DNA from: Shewanella sp. VB17
GTDB taxonomy: Bacteria; Pseudomonadota; Gammaproteobacteria; Enterobacterales; Shewanellaceae
Assembly (NCBI RefSeq): GCF_013248905.1
Contig: NZ_JABRVS010000001.1
Span: forward strand, 3,906,001-3,970,000
Length of the DNA stretch: 64,000 bases
Reading direction: 5' to 3'
Part shown: positions 27,342 through 38,012 of the stretch, one piece after another
How the letters are laid out: each line of letters starts with the position of its first letter
Position numbering within the stretch: the stretch's first letter is position 1
The notes under the pieces: generated by a model
Databases searched by the model: none
Told to the model about the DNA's origin: nothing
What the model saw: only the letters and a program-made list of their open reading frames with translations
Made by a program: the position numbers and the translations under genes

Positions 27342-28637
27342 TTATAATTGGCCTTTAATTTCACGACGGCCATTATAAGGGGCTTTGTCACCCAATTGCT
27401 CTTCAATACGAAGCAATTGATTATACTTGGCTACACGATCAGAACGGCATAATGAACCCGTTTTAATTTGTCCTGCAGAGGTAGCCACTGCTAGATCGGC
27501 AATGGTTGAATCTTCCGTTTCACCACTACGATGTGAAATAACCACGGTATACCCTGCTTTTTTTGCCATGCTAATAGCAGCTAGCGTCTCAGTTAAAGAA
27601 CCAATTTGATTAAACTTAATCAAGATTGAATTAGCAATGTTATTGTCAATACCACGCTGTAAAATTTTAGTATTGGTAACAAATAGATCATCACCGACTA
27701 ACTGGATGTTATCACCCATAATTTTCGTCTGATATGCCCACCCTTCCCAATCTGATTCATCCAGACCATCTTCGATTGAAGCAATTGGATACTCTTCAGT
27801 CAATGATTTAAGGAAATCAGAAAAACCATTTGCAGAAAAAACTTTACCTTCACCCGTTAAATTATATTGGCCATCTTTATAAAACTCAGAAGCAGCACAA
27901 TCAAGTGCTAATGTCACATCTTCACCTAGCTTATAGCCCGCTTTCTCAACAGCAACCTTAATCATTGCAAGCGCGTCTGCGTTAGAGGCTAAATTAGGTG
28001 CAAAACCACCTTCATCGCCTACAGATGTGCTCAACCCTTTGTCTTGTAATACTTTCTTCAGGCTATGAAAAATCTCAGCACCAACACGTAATGCTTCACG
28101 AAACGTCTTAGCACTAACGGGTTGAACCATAAACTCTTGAATATCTACATTATTATCGGCATGCTCACCACCATTTAAAATATTCATCATAGGCACGGGC
28201 ATAGAATATTGGCCTGGAGTACCATTTAACTCAGCGATATGCGCATATAAAGGTATGCCTTTAAATGCAGCAGCAGCCTTAGCGGTAGCAAGAGAGACAG
28301 CCAGAATCGCGTTAGCACCTAGCTTATCTTTATTCTCTGTTCCATCTAAGTCAATCATCAATTGATCAATGTCAGCTTGAGATGTCGCATCTTTGTCCAT
28401 CAGCACATCACGGATCGGCCCATTGATATTAGCAACCGCTGTCAATACACCTTTGCCCATATAACGAGCTTTATCGCCATCGCGCAGCTCTAATGCTTCA
28501 CGACTACCAGTAGATGCACCTGATGGTGCAGCCGCCATACCGTAAAGTCCACCTTCTAAATGAACTTCAGCTTCTACTGTTGGATTACCACGTGAATCCA
28601 TGATCTCGCGACCAATGACGTTAATAATTTTAGCCAT
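27342..28637 (-). CDS. eno: Enolase
   Basis: Interconverts 2-phosphoglycerate and phosphoenolpyruvate and, in gammaproteobacteria, is also a component of the RNA degradosome. The 431 residues show GREIMDSRGNPTVEAEV, GASTGSREALELRDGD, LGANAILAVSLA, the metal ligands in ALDCAASEFY, SIEDGLDESDWEGW and LVGDDLFVTN, the catalytic Lys in ILIKFNQIGSLTET, and SHRSGETEDSTIADLAVAT. It is followed by its own terminator and lies 195 bp from pyrG, the usual neighbour. Confidence 0.98.
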   Translation of the reverse strand: MAKIINVIGREIMDSRGNPTVEAEVHLEGGLYGMAAAPSGASTGSREALELRDGDKARYMGKGVLTAVANINGPIRDVLMDKDATSQADIDQLMIDLDGTENKDKLGANAILAVSLATAKAAAAFKGIPLYAHIAELNGTPGQYSMPVPMMNILNGGEHADNNVDIQEFMVQPVSAKTFREALRVGAEIFHSLKKVLQDKGLSTSVGDEGGFAPNLASNADALAMIKVAVEKAGYKLGEDVTLALDCAASEFYKDGQYNLTGEGKVFSANGFSDFLKSLTEEYPIASIEDGLDESDWEGWAYQTKIMGDNIQLVGDDLFVTNTKILQRGIDNNIANSILIKFNQIGSLTETLAAISMAKKAGYTVVISHRSGETEDSTIADLAVATSAGQIKTGSLCRSDRVAKYNQLLRIEEQLGDKAPYNGRREIKGQL

Positions 28638-28832
28638 AATTCCCTCGGTTTAAATTTAATAAAAATGAAATCTATTCACCAAAATCAACAACAAAAATTT
28701 TAAGGTTCATCAGCTAACTTTATAATGCATATACACCTAAATGGTACAAGGATATATTCAATTATATCCACTGTAAAATACAGTATCATCAAACAAGTTG
28801 CTGACAAACTTTATCTCTAATGGAGTCTTACT

Positions 28833-30470
28833 TTATCCTAAATCACGTTTTTGATATGCTGCTGCAGCGGCAATAAACCCAACAAACAATGGTTGTCCAT
28901 CACGTGGCGTTGATGTAAATTCAGGGTGAAATTGACCTGCTACAAACCAAGGATGGTCTGGCAATTCAATCATCTCAACAAGTTGACGATCTGAAGACAG
29001 TCCACTAAATACAAGACCTGCTTCCTCAAGACGAGCTCTATAGTGATTGTTCACTTCATAACGATGACGATGACGTTCAACACAAGTATTCGCTTCATAT
29101 GCCGCACTGGCTTTGGTGCCTTCTTTTAGGTGACAAAGCTGAGCACCTAGGCGCATCGTTCCACCGAGATCGGATTTTTCGTGACGCTCTTCAACATCAC
29201 CATCTTCATTAATCCATTCTGTGATGAGGCCCACAACAGGATGCGGTGTTTCCTTATTAAACTCTGTTGAATGTGCGTCTTCTAAACCTGCAACATGACG
29301 AGCGAACTCAATCAGAGCAACTTGCATGCCTAAACAAATACCAAAATAAGGGAGGTTATTTTCACGTGCATACTTAGCAGCAACGATTTTACCTTCTACA
29401 CCACGCTCACCAAAACCACCTGGCACTAAGATACCATCTAATCCTTGAAGCACTTCATCGCCTTTCGCTTCAACGGTTTGGGAATCAATATACTTTATGT
29501 TAACCGAAACACGATTAAACAATCCTGCGTGTTTAAGTGCTTCGTTAACAGATTTATAGGCATCAGGTAACTCAATATATTTACCTACCATACCGATAGT
29601 CACATCGCCGATAGGGTTGGCTTCTTGATAAATAACCTGTTCCCACTCATGTAAGTCGGCTTCAGGACAATCGATACCAAAACGTTTAACCACTAATTCA
29701 TCTAAAGCTTGCGCCTTCAGTAGAGCAGGAATTTTATAAATACTGTCAACGTCTTTAAGCGAGATAACAGCGCGCTCCTCCACATTACAAAAAAGTGAAA
29801 TTTTCGCTTTTTCATTGGATGGAATAGGCCTATCACCACGACATACCAGAACATCAGGTGCAATACCGATGGATCGAAGCTCTTTCACTGAATGTTGTGT
29901 CGGTTTTGTTTTCACTTCGCCTGCTGCACCAAGGAATGGCACTAAAGTTAAGTGCATAAACAAGGTGCGTTGACGACCTAATTCTACACCTAACTGACGA
30001 ATAGATTCCAAAAATGGTAAAGACTCAATGTCACCAACCGTTCCACCAATCTCAACAATGGCAACATCATGGCCTTCACCACCTGCTAATACCTTCTCTT
30101 TGATGGCATTAGTAATATGTGGGATAACCTGAATGGTGGCACCTAAGTAATCACCGCGACGCTCTTTACGAAGCACTTCTGAGTAAATACGACCCGTAGT
30201 AAAGTTATTACGACGGTTCATCTTGGTACGAATAAAACGTTCGTAGTGACCTAAGTCAAGATCCGTTTCAGCACCGTCTTCTGTTACAAAGACTTCACCG
30301 TGCTGTGTCGGGCTCATCGTCCCTGGATCCAAATTAATATAAGGATCCAGTTTCATAATGGTTACATTTAGGCCACGGGCCTCTAAAATTGCAGCCAGAG
30401 ATGCTGCTGCAATGCCTTTACCTAGTGATGAAACCACGCCACCAGTAACGAAGATATACCTTGTAGTCAT
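28833..30470 (-). CDS. pyrG: CTP synthase
   Basis: Makes CTP from UTP, ATP and glutamine. The ATG at 30470 gives 545 residues, exactly the E. coli length. The synthase half starts with TRYIFVTGGVVSSLGKGIAAAS and has the LDPYINLDPGTMSP and IEIGGTVGDIES-like motifs. The glutaminase half has the nucleophile Cys in FGICLGMQVA and the HPEF triad residues near the C-terminus. The open frame continues 16 codons upstream to 30518 without family resemblance. It follows mazG, 123 bp away. Confidence 0.98.
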   Translation of the reverse strand: MTTRYIFVTGGVVSSLGKGIAAASLAAILEARGLNVTIMKLDPYINLDPGTMSPTQHGEVFVTEDGAETDLDLGHYERFIRTKMNRRNNFTTGRIYSEVLRKERRGDYLGATIQVIPHITNAIKEKVLAGGEGHDVAIVEIGGTVGDIESLPFLESIRQLGVELGRQRTLFMHLTLVPFLGAAGEVKTKPTQHSVKELRSIGIAPDVLVCRGDRPIPSNEKAKISLFCNVEERAVISLKDVDSIYKIPALLKAQALDELVVKRFGIDCPEADLHEWEQVIYQEANPIGDVTIGMVGKYIELPDAYKSVNEALKHAGLFNRVSVNIKYIDSQTVEAKGDEVLQGLDGILVPGGFGERGVEGKIVAAKYARENNLPYFGICLGMQVALIEFARHVAGLEDAHSTEFNKETPHPVVGLITEWINEDGDVEERHEKSDLGGTMRLGAQLCHLKEGTKASAAYEANTCVERHRHRYEVNNHYRARLEEAGLVFSGLSSDRQLVEMIELPDHPWFVAGQFHPEFTSTPRDGQPLFVGFIAAAAAYQKRDLG

Positions 30471-30593
30471 TATGAACCTGAGAAAATGAGTTGGAAATAC
30501 GTGCTTGTAATTAAGCACTAGGACGGGGAGATATTATACCAAAAAGCGAGCCATTCGACAAACAAGATTATTATAAAATGTTCATTTGATCGC

Positions 30594-31382
30594 TTACTCA
30601 TGTGATTTTACTTCATTCCAGTATTGTTCTAGTTCATCTAAAGTATGTTCATCCATTGACTTATCTGATTGATTTGCAAATAATTCTACCCCTCTAAAAC
30701 GCCGTTCAAACTTGCTGTTAGCACGCCGTAATGCTTGCTCGGGTTCAACCCCTAAATGCCGAGCAAGATTGACAACTGCAAAAAACAGATCACCCACCTC
30801 ATCTTGTACTTTTTCTTCACTCACCTCTTGCTGCTCAACCTCATGGATAACTTCACTTATTTCTTCATGGATTTTATCAATGACTGGCCCAAGCTCAGCC
30901 CAATCAAAGCCCACTCGAGCAACCCGTTGTTGAATTTTTACAGCACGAGACAATGCAGGTAAACCCAATGGAATATTATCCAATACAGAATGTTGATTTT
31001 TATCAGCACGCTCTTTCGTTTTTATCTTCTCCCAATTCTCTTTAACCTGCTCGGCGCTCATCTCTTTTAACGACCCAAAAACATGAGGATGACGGGCTGT
31101 CAATTTATGACAAATTCTATCTACCACATCACCAAAATCAAACATCCCTTTCTCTCTACCCAGCTGACAATAAAAAACCACTTGAAACAGAAGGTCGCCC
31201 AGTTCATCGGGTAATTCATCGATGGCGGCTCTCTCTATGGTATCTGCCACTTCATAGGCTTCTTCTAAGGTAAATGGAACAATAGTGTCGAAACTCTGAG
31301 CCTTGTCCCAAGAACAACCTGTTTGAGGATCTCTGAGCTTAGTCATAATGTCTATCAGAGGTTGAATATCGTTATTGTGCAT
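30594..31382 (-). CDS. mazG: Nucleoside triphosphate pyrophosphohydrolase MazG
   Basis: Hydrolyses nucleoside triphosphates to monophosphates and lowers ppGpp levels under starvation in E. coli. The 262 residues carry two MazG domains. The first holds the metal motif in TLEEAYEVADTIE and DELPDELGDLLFQVVFY; the second holds EEISEVIHEVE and VQDEVGDLFFAVVNLARHLG. WDKAQSFDTIVP is the conserved opening. The start is taken as the ATG at 31382, seven bases after AGGA; two GTG codons directly precede it. It lies next to relA, with a terminator between them. Confidence 0.96.
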   Translation of the reverse strand: MHNNDIQPLIDIMTKLRDPQTGCSWDKAQSFDTIVPFTLEEAYEVADTIERAAIDELPDELGDLLFQVVFYCQLGREKGMFDFGDVVDRICHKLTARHPHVFGSLKEMSAEQVKENWEKIKTKERADKNQHSVLDNIPLGLPALSRAVKIQQRVARVGFDWAELGPVIDKIHEEISEVIHEVEQQEVSEEKVQDEVGDLFFAVVNLARHLGVEPEQALRRANSKFERRFRGVELFANQSDKSMDEHTLDELEQYWNEVKSHE

Positions 31383-31413
31383 CACCACATCCTAAAATTA
31401 TTTACTGGAACAT

Positions 31414-31441
31414 AAAAATGGCGACCTAAGTCGCCATTTTT
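31414..31441 (-). terminator. relA terminator
   Basis: An 11-bp stem AAAAATGGCGA/TCGCCATTTTT with a six-base loop starts 17 bp after the relA stop; A and T runs on both sides allow either direction. Confidence 0.9.
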
Positions 31442-31457
31442 AACATTATCAAAGTTG

Positions 31458-33665
31458 TTACACTCTTCTTGCTTCACTCACGCCTTCAATCTGAGTTAGT
31501 TTAGCCATCACACGTGAAAGCCCATCTAAATTATACAGCTCAAGTTCAAGTTCAATCATTGCTGTTTGTGTTTTCACATCTGATGATGAACTCATGGCCA
31601 TCACATGAGACTTTTCAGCTGCTAAAACCGAAGTGAGATCCTTAAGTAACCCAGAGCGATCATTGGCAATAATACGTAAGCGTATTTTGTAACCGCCAGA
31701 GTAATGCTCCCCCCACACCACATCAACGGCTCGCTCAGGTTGTACTCTTATCAACTCTTTCACCTGCTCACAATCAGCACGATGAACAGAAATACCTCGG
31801 CCTTTGGTAATAAAACCGAATATTTCATCACCCGGTACAGGCCGGCAGCAACGAGCGATATGACTCATTAAATTACCAACACCGTTGACTTCTACCTGAC
31901 CTCTATTTTCTTTCTTCGATTTAATTCCGCCCTTTTTAACCAGATCTTCAACTGCTGTTTCATCATCAATCTGGTTAATATGCATCTGACTTTGGACATG
32001 ATTAACCACTTGATTAAGACGTACATCTCCTCCTCCGATACTCGCCAATAAATCATCCATACTCACTAAATTAAAACGCTCGACGGCACTTTGAGCATCT
32101 TTAATTTTAAGCCCAGATCTGGCTAATTCCACTTCTAACATTTCTTTACCTGCAACGATATTTTTATCTCTATCTTGCTGTTTAAACCAATGTTGAATTT
32201 TAGAACGAGCCCGTGAAGTTCGAATATAACCTAAATTAGGATTTAACCAATCACGCTTAGGGTTGGGATGTTTAGAGGTAATAATTTCAACACGCTGGCC
32301 AGTTTCGACTTGATAAGTAAAAGGTACAATACGACCATCAACCTTAGCACCAATGCACTTATGTCCAACATGTGAGTGAATATAATAAGCAAAATCCAGC
32401 ACACTAGATCCTAATGGCAAATCGACAACTTCACCACTGGGTGTAAATACATACACACGATCTTCAAATACTTGGCTACGCACCTCTTCAACCAAGTTAC
32501 CACTTTCCGCCACATCCTCCTGCCATTGAAGAATTTTACGTAACCAGTTTATTTTTTCTTCATAACCACTTTGCTTACCCCCACTTGCCCCTTCTTTATA
32601 CTTCCAGTGTGCTGCCACCCCGAGCTCTGCATCCTCATGCATCTGCTCTGTGCGTATTTGTATTTCAACGGTTTTCCCTTCTGGTCCAACGACTATCGTG
32701 TGAATAGATTGATACCCATTAGGTTTGGGATTAGCCACATAATCATCAAATTCACGTGGGATATGATGCCAAAGAGTGTGCACAACACCTAGCGCCCCAT
32801 AGCAGTCTTGTAGTCTGTCGGTGACGATTCGTACCGCGCGAACATCAAACAGTTCATCAAACTTGAGATCTTTACCTCTCATTTTCTTCCAGATACTGTA
32901 GATATGTTTAGGACGACCATAGACTTTCGCTCTGATTTGATCTTTATCGAGTCTAGTCTGAAGTTGTTGAACAAAATCATCAATAAAAGTCTCACGATCT
33001 AAACGCTTACCATCAAGCTGCTTCGCTATCTCTTGGTAAGTTTTTGGATGTAAGTAGCGAAAAGAGATATCTTCAAGTTCCCATTTAAGCTGACCAATAC
33101 CCAGCCTGTTAGCTAGGGGTGCGTAAATATCTGCAATCTCACGTGCCAATAAGACCCGCGACTCTTCACTGGCATTTTTACTTTCTCTAAGCAGGCAAAT
33201 CCGTTCTGCTAGTTTAATAACCACTGCGCGTACATCTTCGACCATCGCCAGTAACATACGACGAATATTATCTATTTTGACATCACTGGTACGTGACTGA
33301 TTATTGACTTTAAGAGCACCAATGGCATTCATTGTCTCGACACTCATCACTAATCGGGAAAGCCCACTACTAAATCTCTCCTCTAGTGCCGCTTTGGATA
33401 AGATGCCAGCATCAAAGACAATAAACAATACTGATGCTTGCAAGGTTTCAATATCCATATTTAATGGCGCTAAAATCTCAATCATCTCTCTGGCGCGTGC
33501 AAGCCAGGTAGTATTATCTTGTTTGCTATTGGCAAGCATGATCTCGATACGGCTGATAAGTTCGAGCAATATTTGGGCTTCATCCGTATCACTAATGTAA
33601 CGGTTGACCCACTCTTCCAGCTGAAAATTAGGATCGCTAAAATGTGCTTCTCGAACAGATACCAT
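31458..33665 (-). CDS. relA: GTP pyrophosphokinase RelA
   Basis: Ribosome-associated (p)ppGpp synthetase that answers amino-acid starvation. The 735-residue protein has an HD-like N-terminal domain without the metal-binding HD pair (here LFIVFDAGILSK), so it cannot hydrolyse ppGpp. The synthetase domain follows (VYGRPKHIYSIWKKMRGK, FDELFDVRAVRIV, GYQSIHTIVVGPEGKTVEIQIRT), then TGS (VFTPSGEVVDLPLGSSVLDFAY), the zinc-finger region IARCCRPVPGDEIFGF, and a C-terminal ACT/RRM domain. The ribosome site AAGGATGAG precedes the ATG. The ppGpp product links it to the tRNA promoter at 12.5 kb. Confidence 0.97.
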   Translation of the reverse strand: MVSVREAHFSDPNFQLEEWVNRYISDTDEAQILLELISRIEIMLANSKQDNTTWLARAREMIEILAPLNMDIETLQASVLFIVFDAGILSKAALEERFSSGLSRLVMSVETMNAIGALKVNNQSRTSDVKIDNIRRMLLAMVEDVRAVVIKLAERICLLRESKNASEESRVLLAREIADIYAPLANRLGIGQLKWELEDISFRYLHPKTYQEIAKQLDGKRLDRETFIDDFVQQLQTRLDKDQIRAKVYGRPKHIYSIWKKMRGKDLKFDELFDVRAVRIVTDRLQDCYGALGVVHTLWHHIPREFDDYVANPKPNGYQSIHTIVVGPEGKTVEIQIRTEQMHEDAELGVAAHWKYKEGASGGKQSGYEEKINWLRKILQWQEDVAESGNLVEEVRSQVFEDRVYVFTPSGEVVDLPLGSSVLDFAYYIHSHVGHKCIGAKVDGRIVPFTYQVETGQRVEIITSKHPNPKRDWLNPNLGYIRTSRARSKIQHWFKQQDRDKNIVAGKEMLEVELARSGLKIKDAQSAVERFNLVSMDDLLASIGGGDVRLNQVVNHVQSQMHINQIDDETAVEDLVKKGGIKSKKENRGQVEVNGVGNLMSHIARCCRPVPGDEIFGFITKGRGISVHRADCEQVKELIRVQPERAVDVVWGEHYSGGYKIRLRIIANDRSGLLKDLTSVLAAEKSHVMAMSSSSDVKTQTAMIELELELYNLDGLSRVMAKLTQIEGVSEARRV

Positions 33666-33775
33666 CTCAATCTCATCCTTAACGTTAAATCAAAAACAAT
33701 GGACCACTAAAAATTTACGTAATACAAATCAATCATATTAAATTCCAAACAATTTTGACATTATTTATCTCAAGT

Positions 33776-35107
33776 TCAAGTTAATTCAAACAATGCCATG
33801 GATTCAATGTGATGCGTTTGTGGAAACATATCAATTAACCCCATTTTTTTCAGTTTATAGCCATGCTTTAACAAGGATTCACTGTCTCTGGCTAAACTTG
33901 ATGGATCACAGGAAACATAAACTATCGCTTTAGGCTTCATCTTTTTCAACCACTGAAGGCTTTCAAATGCCCCCGCTCTTGCTGGATCAAGCAATAACTT
34001 ATCTACTTTTCCTAACCAAGGTTCTTGTGACAGATCAGCACTTAAATCTGTGTGAAAAAAACTCACATTAGACAAACCACTTTGCTTGGCATTGATTCTC
34101 GCTTGAGCAACCATCTCTGGTACACCCTCAACCCCAATGACTTGCGCACCGGATTTAACCAGCGGCAAGCTAAAATTCCCCACACCGCAAAAAAGATCCA
34201 ATACACGCTCACCAGACTTAACTTGCAGCCATTCAACAGCCTGTTCAACCATAGCAGCATTAATATTCCCATTAACCTGAACAAAACTTCCCGGTGTAAA
34301 GCTCAACTTCAGTTCACCGTTTAAGGTATAAAAAGGACGTTCTTTAGAGCCTTCGAGTACAGAAAAATCCCCCTCATTGCCCTGTACAATCAAATTTATG
34401 CCGTGTTGCTTGGCAAACAAGCTTAATCTTTCGTTATCATTATCCGATAACGACTTTGTCATTCTCACAACAACAAACTGGCCATTATCAACATCAATAA
34501 GCTCAACATGGCCTAAAGCCTTTCTGCCTGACAGTTGATTTAACACCTTAGATAGCGGTGAGATTAACACCGTCAGTGCTGTCGCAAGAACCGGACAATC
34601 AGTGATACTGATCACCTCTTTACTCGATTTCGCTCTAAAACCTAACGTGATTTTTTTTGTCTCTTGATTATAATAGGTTGCTAAGCGTGCACGGCGACGA
34701 TAGGCCCATTGCTCACTGGTAATAGCAGGCGCTAAGGTTTCTACTTTGGCATGACTCAATTTTCCCATCAATCCGATCAAGACAGATTCTTTATGGCTAC
34801 GTTGCTTATCTAATGCTAGATGCTGAAGATCACAACCACCACACTCATTGTAATGACCACATTTAGGCTCCACTCGATCCTTTGAGCTAGACTCTAGTGT
34901 TAACAGCTTGGCTCTAGAATGGCGTTTTTTCTGGTCTGTTAGCTGAACTGTTACTTGTTCGTCAGGTAAGACACCTGAAATAAATACAACTTTACCTTGA
35001 TATTGAGCAATACCAGCCCCTAAATGATCCAATCGGGCCACTTTGAGTGATATTTTTGCCGAGAGCTTCGTTGAACTGTTTGGTTTTGCTTTAAAAAACT
35101 GTGCCAT
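33776..35107 (-). CDS. rlmD: 23S rRNA (uracil-1939-C5) methyltransferase RlmD
   Basis: Methylates U1939 of 23S rRNA with S-adenosylmethionine; also known as RumA. The 443 residues contain an N-terminal TRAM domain (LKVARLDHLGAGIAQYQGKVVFISG), the 4Fe-4S cluster Cys set in CGHYNECGGCDLQHL plus ITDCPV, the SAM-binding VLDLFCGVGNFSLPL, and the catalytic Cys in IVYVSCDPSSLARD. It lies between relA and the divergent barA, the standard gammaproteobacterial arrangement. Confidence 0.97.
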   Translation of the reverse strand: MAQFFKAKPNSSTKLSAKISLKVARLDHLGAGIAQYQGKVVFISGVLPDEQVTVQLTDQKKRHSRAKLLTLESSSKDRVEPKCGHYNECGGCDLQHLALDKQRSHKESVLIGLMGKLSHAKVETLAPAITSEQWAYRRRARLATYYNQETKKITLGFRAKSSKEVISITDCPVLATALTVLISPLSKVLNQLSGRKALGHVELIDVDNGQFVVVRMTKSLSDNDNERLSLFAKQHGINLIVQGNEGDFSVLEGSKERPFYTLNGELKLSFTPGSFVQVNGNINAAMVEQAVEWLQVKSGERVLDLFCGVGNFSLPLVKSGAQVIGVEGVPEMVAQARINAKQSGLSNVSFFHTDLSADLSQEPWLGKVDKLLLDPARAGAFESLQWLKKMKPKAIVYVSCDPSSLARDSESLLKHGYKLKKMGLIDMFPQTHHIESMALFELT

Positions 35108-35222
35108 TTAGGCCTCTAAATCAATAATAATACTGGCCAAGACAACCTGACTTCTGGCAGTCTAGTGTAACGTGTGTCGAGAACGAGGTAAATCAGCGAA
35201 CCTAATGAATAAAGCTTACAAC

Positions 35223-38012
35223 ATGACAAAATATAGCCTTAGATCATGGGTGCTTGTATTGGCGTTAGCCCCGACGATCCTTGTTGGCATATTATTAGGG
35301 AGTTATTTTACCATAAATCGTTTTTATGAACTCGAAGAAACACTCATCGAACAAGGTGGCAATATTATTGAACCGCTTGCGATTGCCGCAGAGATAGGAC
35401 TGAAGAATAAAGATTTTGAAACAACTAAAAAATTAATCACCGCAGCCCAACTTAATAAATCATCTTTAGTGCAATTCATTGCCATTTTTGATAATAAAAA
35501 CAATATAGTAGTAACCTCTCATCACTATAAAAACCACGAACTTATGCGCTATAACAAGCCACTAAGTTCACTACTAAGAACGGAGTTGGAGCAAGTCGGT
35601 GATAGTTTCATTTTACGCAGCCCTATTTTCTCCTCCGATTATGATCTTCAATTAAATGCTTTTGATTTCAAAGATCCACAACAATTAATACCAACGAAGT
35701 TGGGCTACATTGCCATACTCGTCAATAAAGAGAACTCCTTACTTGAGCAGCACAGAGCGGCTGTAGCTGCCTTTATTATTGTATTGATCGGTGTTCAACT
35801 TAATCTACTCTTTACCTTTCGTCTGGTTAAAAATGTAACACAACCTATTACAGAGATGGTCAGAGTGGTGGCTAAAATTCGAGAAGGTAAACTCGATACC
35901 CGAGTCAATGGTAATTTAATTGGCGAGCTGGATTTACTGAGACGTGGCATAAATGCCATGGCGAGTTCACTATCGGAATACCATGACGAGATGCAACAAA
36001 ATATAGATCAAGCAACTTCAGATCTAAGAGAAACATTAGAACAGATTGAGATCCAAAACGTTGAGTTAGATTTAGCTAAAAAACGCGCACTTGAAGCAAG
36101 TCGAATTAAATCAGAATTTTTAGCCAATATGTCACATGAACTCAGAACACCACTTAATGGCGTGATAGGATTTGCTAAGCAGCTCTTAAAAACACCTTTA
36201 CACTCAAGCCAACAAGACTACATCAACACCATCGAAAAAAGTGCAGCAAATTTACTCAAAATTATTAATGACATTTTAGACTTCTCTAAGCTAGAAGCAG
36301 GAAAACTGGTGATAGAGAGCTTACCTTTTTCCTTACGTGAAATTATCGATGATACCGTCACTTTATTGTCAAACAGTGCCAGAGAAAAAGACATCGAACT
36401 GGCTATTGACATCGACCCTACTATCCCAGATGACCTCTGTGGTGATGCGATGCGATTCACTCAGATCCTCACCAATTTAATCGGTAATGCAATTAAGTTC
36501 ACTGATAAAGGTAGCGTCCACTTAACTCTTAAATTAACAGAAAGCACAAAAAGTAAAGTCAACTTTCGGTGTGAAATAACTGATACTGGTATTGGCATAG
36601 ACGCCTATCAGCAAGAAATACTGTTTCAAGCCTTCGGGCAGGCTGACTCCTCTATTTCACGTCGCTTTGGCGGAACAGGCCTAGGCTTGATCATCACTAA
36701 ACGCCTAGTCAATAGAATGGGCGGACAAATTGGCTGCCAATCTGAAGCTGATGTTGGATCAACTTTCTGGTTTACTCTTCCTTTAGAAATTAGCCAATAT
36801 CCTGTCATGAATTTTCTGGAAACCAAAACATTACTCAATAAAACCCTGCTTTTACTAGAGCCAAGAACACTGTCAAACAGCATATTAATGAAACATTTTG
36901 ATCAATGGGGAATGAAAACAACCAGTATTCATTGCATCGATCAGTTATCAACACATTCCCCCAATAAATCGCTTATCTATGACTATGGTATTGTCAGTTG
37001 TAAGGCACTCAATCCAGATGTCGATTTTTCCATTCAATTGAAAACAATTAAGGCACAATGCCAATATGTAGTTCTCTTATTTTGTACGAATAAACAAGAA
37101 TTGCACACCGTTTTAGGCTCAGTGGACAAAATTTTACCTGCGCCGGTCAGTGAGAAAACCTTAGCTCAAACACTTATCGACCCAAAATCAGACAGAACGT
37201 ACCAACGTCAGGATAACAGCCAACCTAAGCCTATTTTCAGAGAAGCCTTAAATGTACTGGCTGTGGATGATAACCCTGCAAACCTGAAATTAATTGATAC
37301 CCTTTTAAAAGAACTCGTCAGTCAGGTTACGGTTATCAATAACGGTAAAGGCGCGGTAGAAATTGCCCAAGAACGCAGTTTTGATATGATATTTATGGAT
37401 ATACAGATGCCTGGCACTGATGGGATCAGCGCAACTAAGCAGATCCGTCAGCATTCTTTAAATCGTAATACACCTATCATTGCAGTAACAGCTCATGCTA
37501 TTGCTGAAGAAAGACAGTTAATCCAACAAAGTGGTATGGACGGTTACCTGCCTAAACCTATCGATGAAGCCGCACTAAAAGGAGTGATCAATCGATGGAA
37601 AACTCGCCCTAAATTTACCCATTTCGATCCCTTCACCCTTAATTGGGAGCTTTGTTTAACCCAAGCTAACCAAAAGACTGATCTCGCACTTGATATGCTT
37701 AAAATGTTAGTCGTATCCCTGCCTTCTACCACAGAACACATAAAAAGAGCATTAGAGGAACTGAATCAAAAATCAATGCTTTCATCTGTACATAAACTTC
37801 ATGGAGCTTGTTGTTATTGCGGCGTACCAACAACACAAAAACTTTGCCAGGCGATTGAATCTAGCTTAAAGCATGGTGCTGCTGTAGAAGATGTCGAACC
37901 TGAAATACTTGAGTTACTTGACGAGTTAATTAAGGTAGAATCGGCAGCAAATCAAGTGATATCACAGTTATCAACGGATATAATAGATGACAACAAAACT
38001 AGGCTTCTTTAA
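35223..38012 (+). CDS. barA: Hybrid sensor histidine kinase BarA
   Basis: Tripartite sensor kinase that phosphorylates the response regulator UvrY/GacA, which turns on the small RNAs that sequester CsrA. From the ATG at 35223 (929 residues) the order is: transmembrane helix near 9-31, periplasmic sensor of about 145 residues, second helix, HAMP, coiled coil, HisKA (LANMSHELRTPLNG, His305), HATPase (ILTNLIGNAIKFTDKG, then GTGLGLIITKRL), a degenerate receiver, a true receiver (VLAVDDNPANL, Asp726) and an Hpt domain (VHKLHGACC, His857). The first pseudo-receiver lacks the acidic pocket. The open frame runs back to 35172. The stop overlaps the next gene by 26 bp. Confidence 0.95.
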   Translation: MTKYSLRSWVLVLALAPTILVGILLGSYFTINRFYELEETLIEQGGNIIEPLAIAAEIGLKNKDFETTKKLITAAQLNKSSLVQFIAIFDNKNNIVVTSHHYKNHELMRYNKPLSSLLRTELEQVGDSFILRSPIFSSDYDLQLNAFDFKDPQQLIPTKLGYIAILVNKENSLLEQHRAAVAAFIIVLIGVQLNLLFTFRLVKNVTQPITEMVRVVAKIREGKLDTRVNGNLIGELDLLRRGINAMASSLSEYHDEMQQNIDQATSDLRETLEQIEIQNVELDLAKKRALEASRIKSEFLANMSHELRTPLNGVIGFAKQLLKTPLHSSQQDYINTIEKSAANLLKIINDILDFSKLEAGKLVIESLPFSLREIIDDTVTLLSNSAREKDIELAIDIDPTIPDDLCGDAMRFTQILTNLIGNAIKFTDKGSVHLTLKLTESTKSKVNFRCEITDTGIGIDAYQQEILFQAFGQADSSISRRFGGTGLGLIITKRLVNRMGGQIGCQSEADVGSTFWFTLPLEISQYPVMNFLETKTLLNKTLLLLEPRTLSNSILMKHFDQWGMKTTSIHCIDQLSTHSPNKSLIYDYGIVSCKALNPDVDFSIQLKTIKAQCQYVVLLFCTNKQELHTVLGSVDKILPAPVSEKTLAQTLIDPKSDRTYQRQDNSQPKPIFREALNVLAVDDNPANLKLIDTLLKELVSQVTVINNGKGAVEIAQERSFDMIFMDIQMPGTDGISATKQIRQHSLNRNTPIIAVTAHAIAEERQLIQQSGMDGYLPKPIDEAALKGVINRWKTRPKFTHFDPFTLNWELCLTQANQKTDLALDMLKMLVVSLPSTTEHIKRALEELNQKSMLSSVHKLHGACCYCGVPTTQKLCQAIESSLKHGAAVEDVEPEILELLDELIKVESAANQVISQLSTDIIDDNKTRLL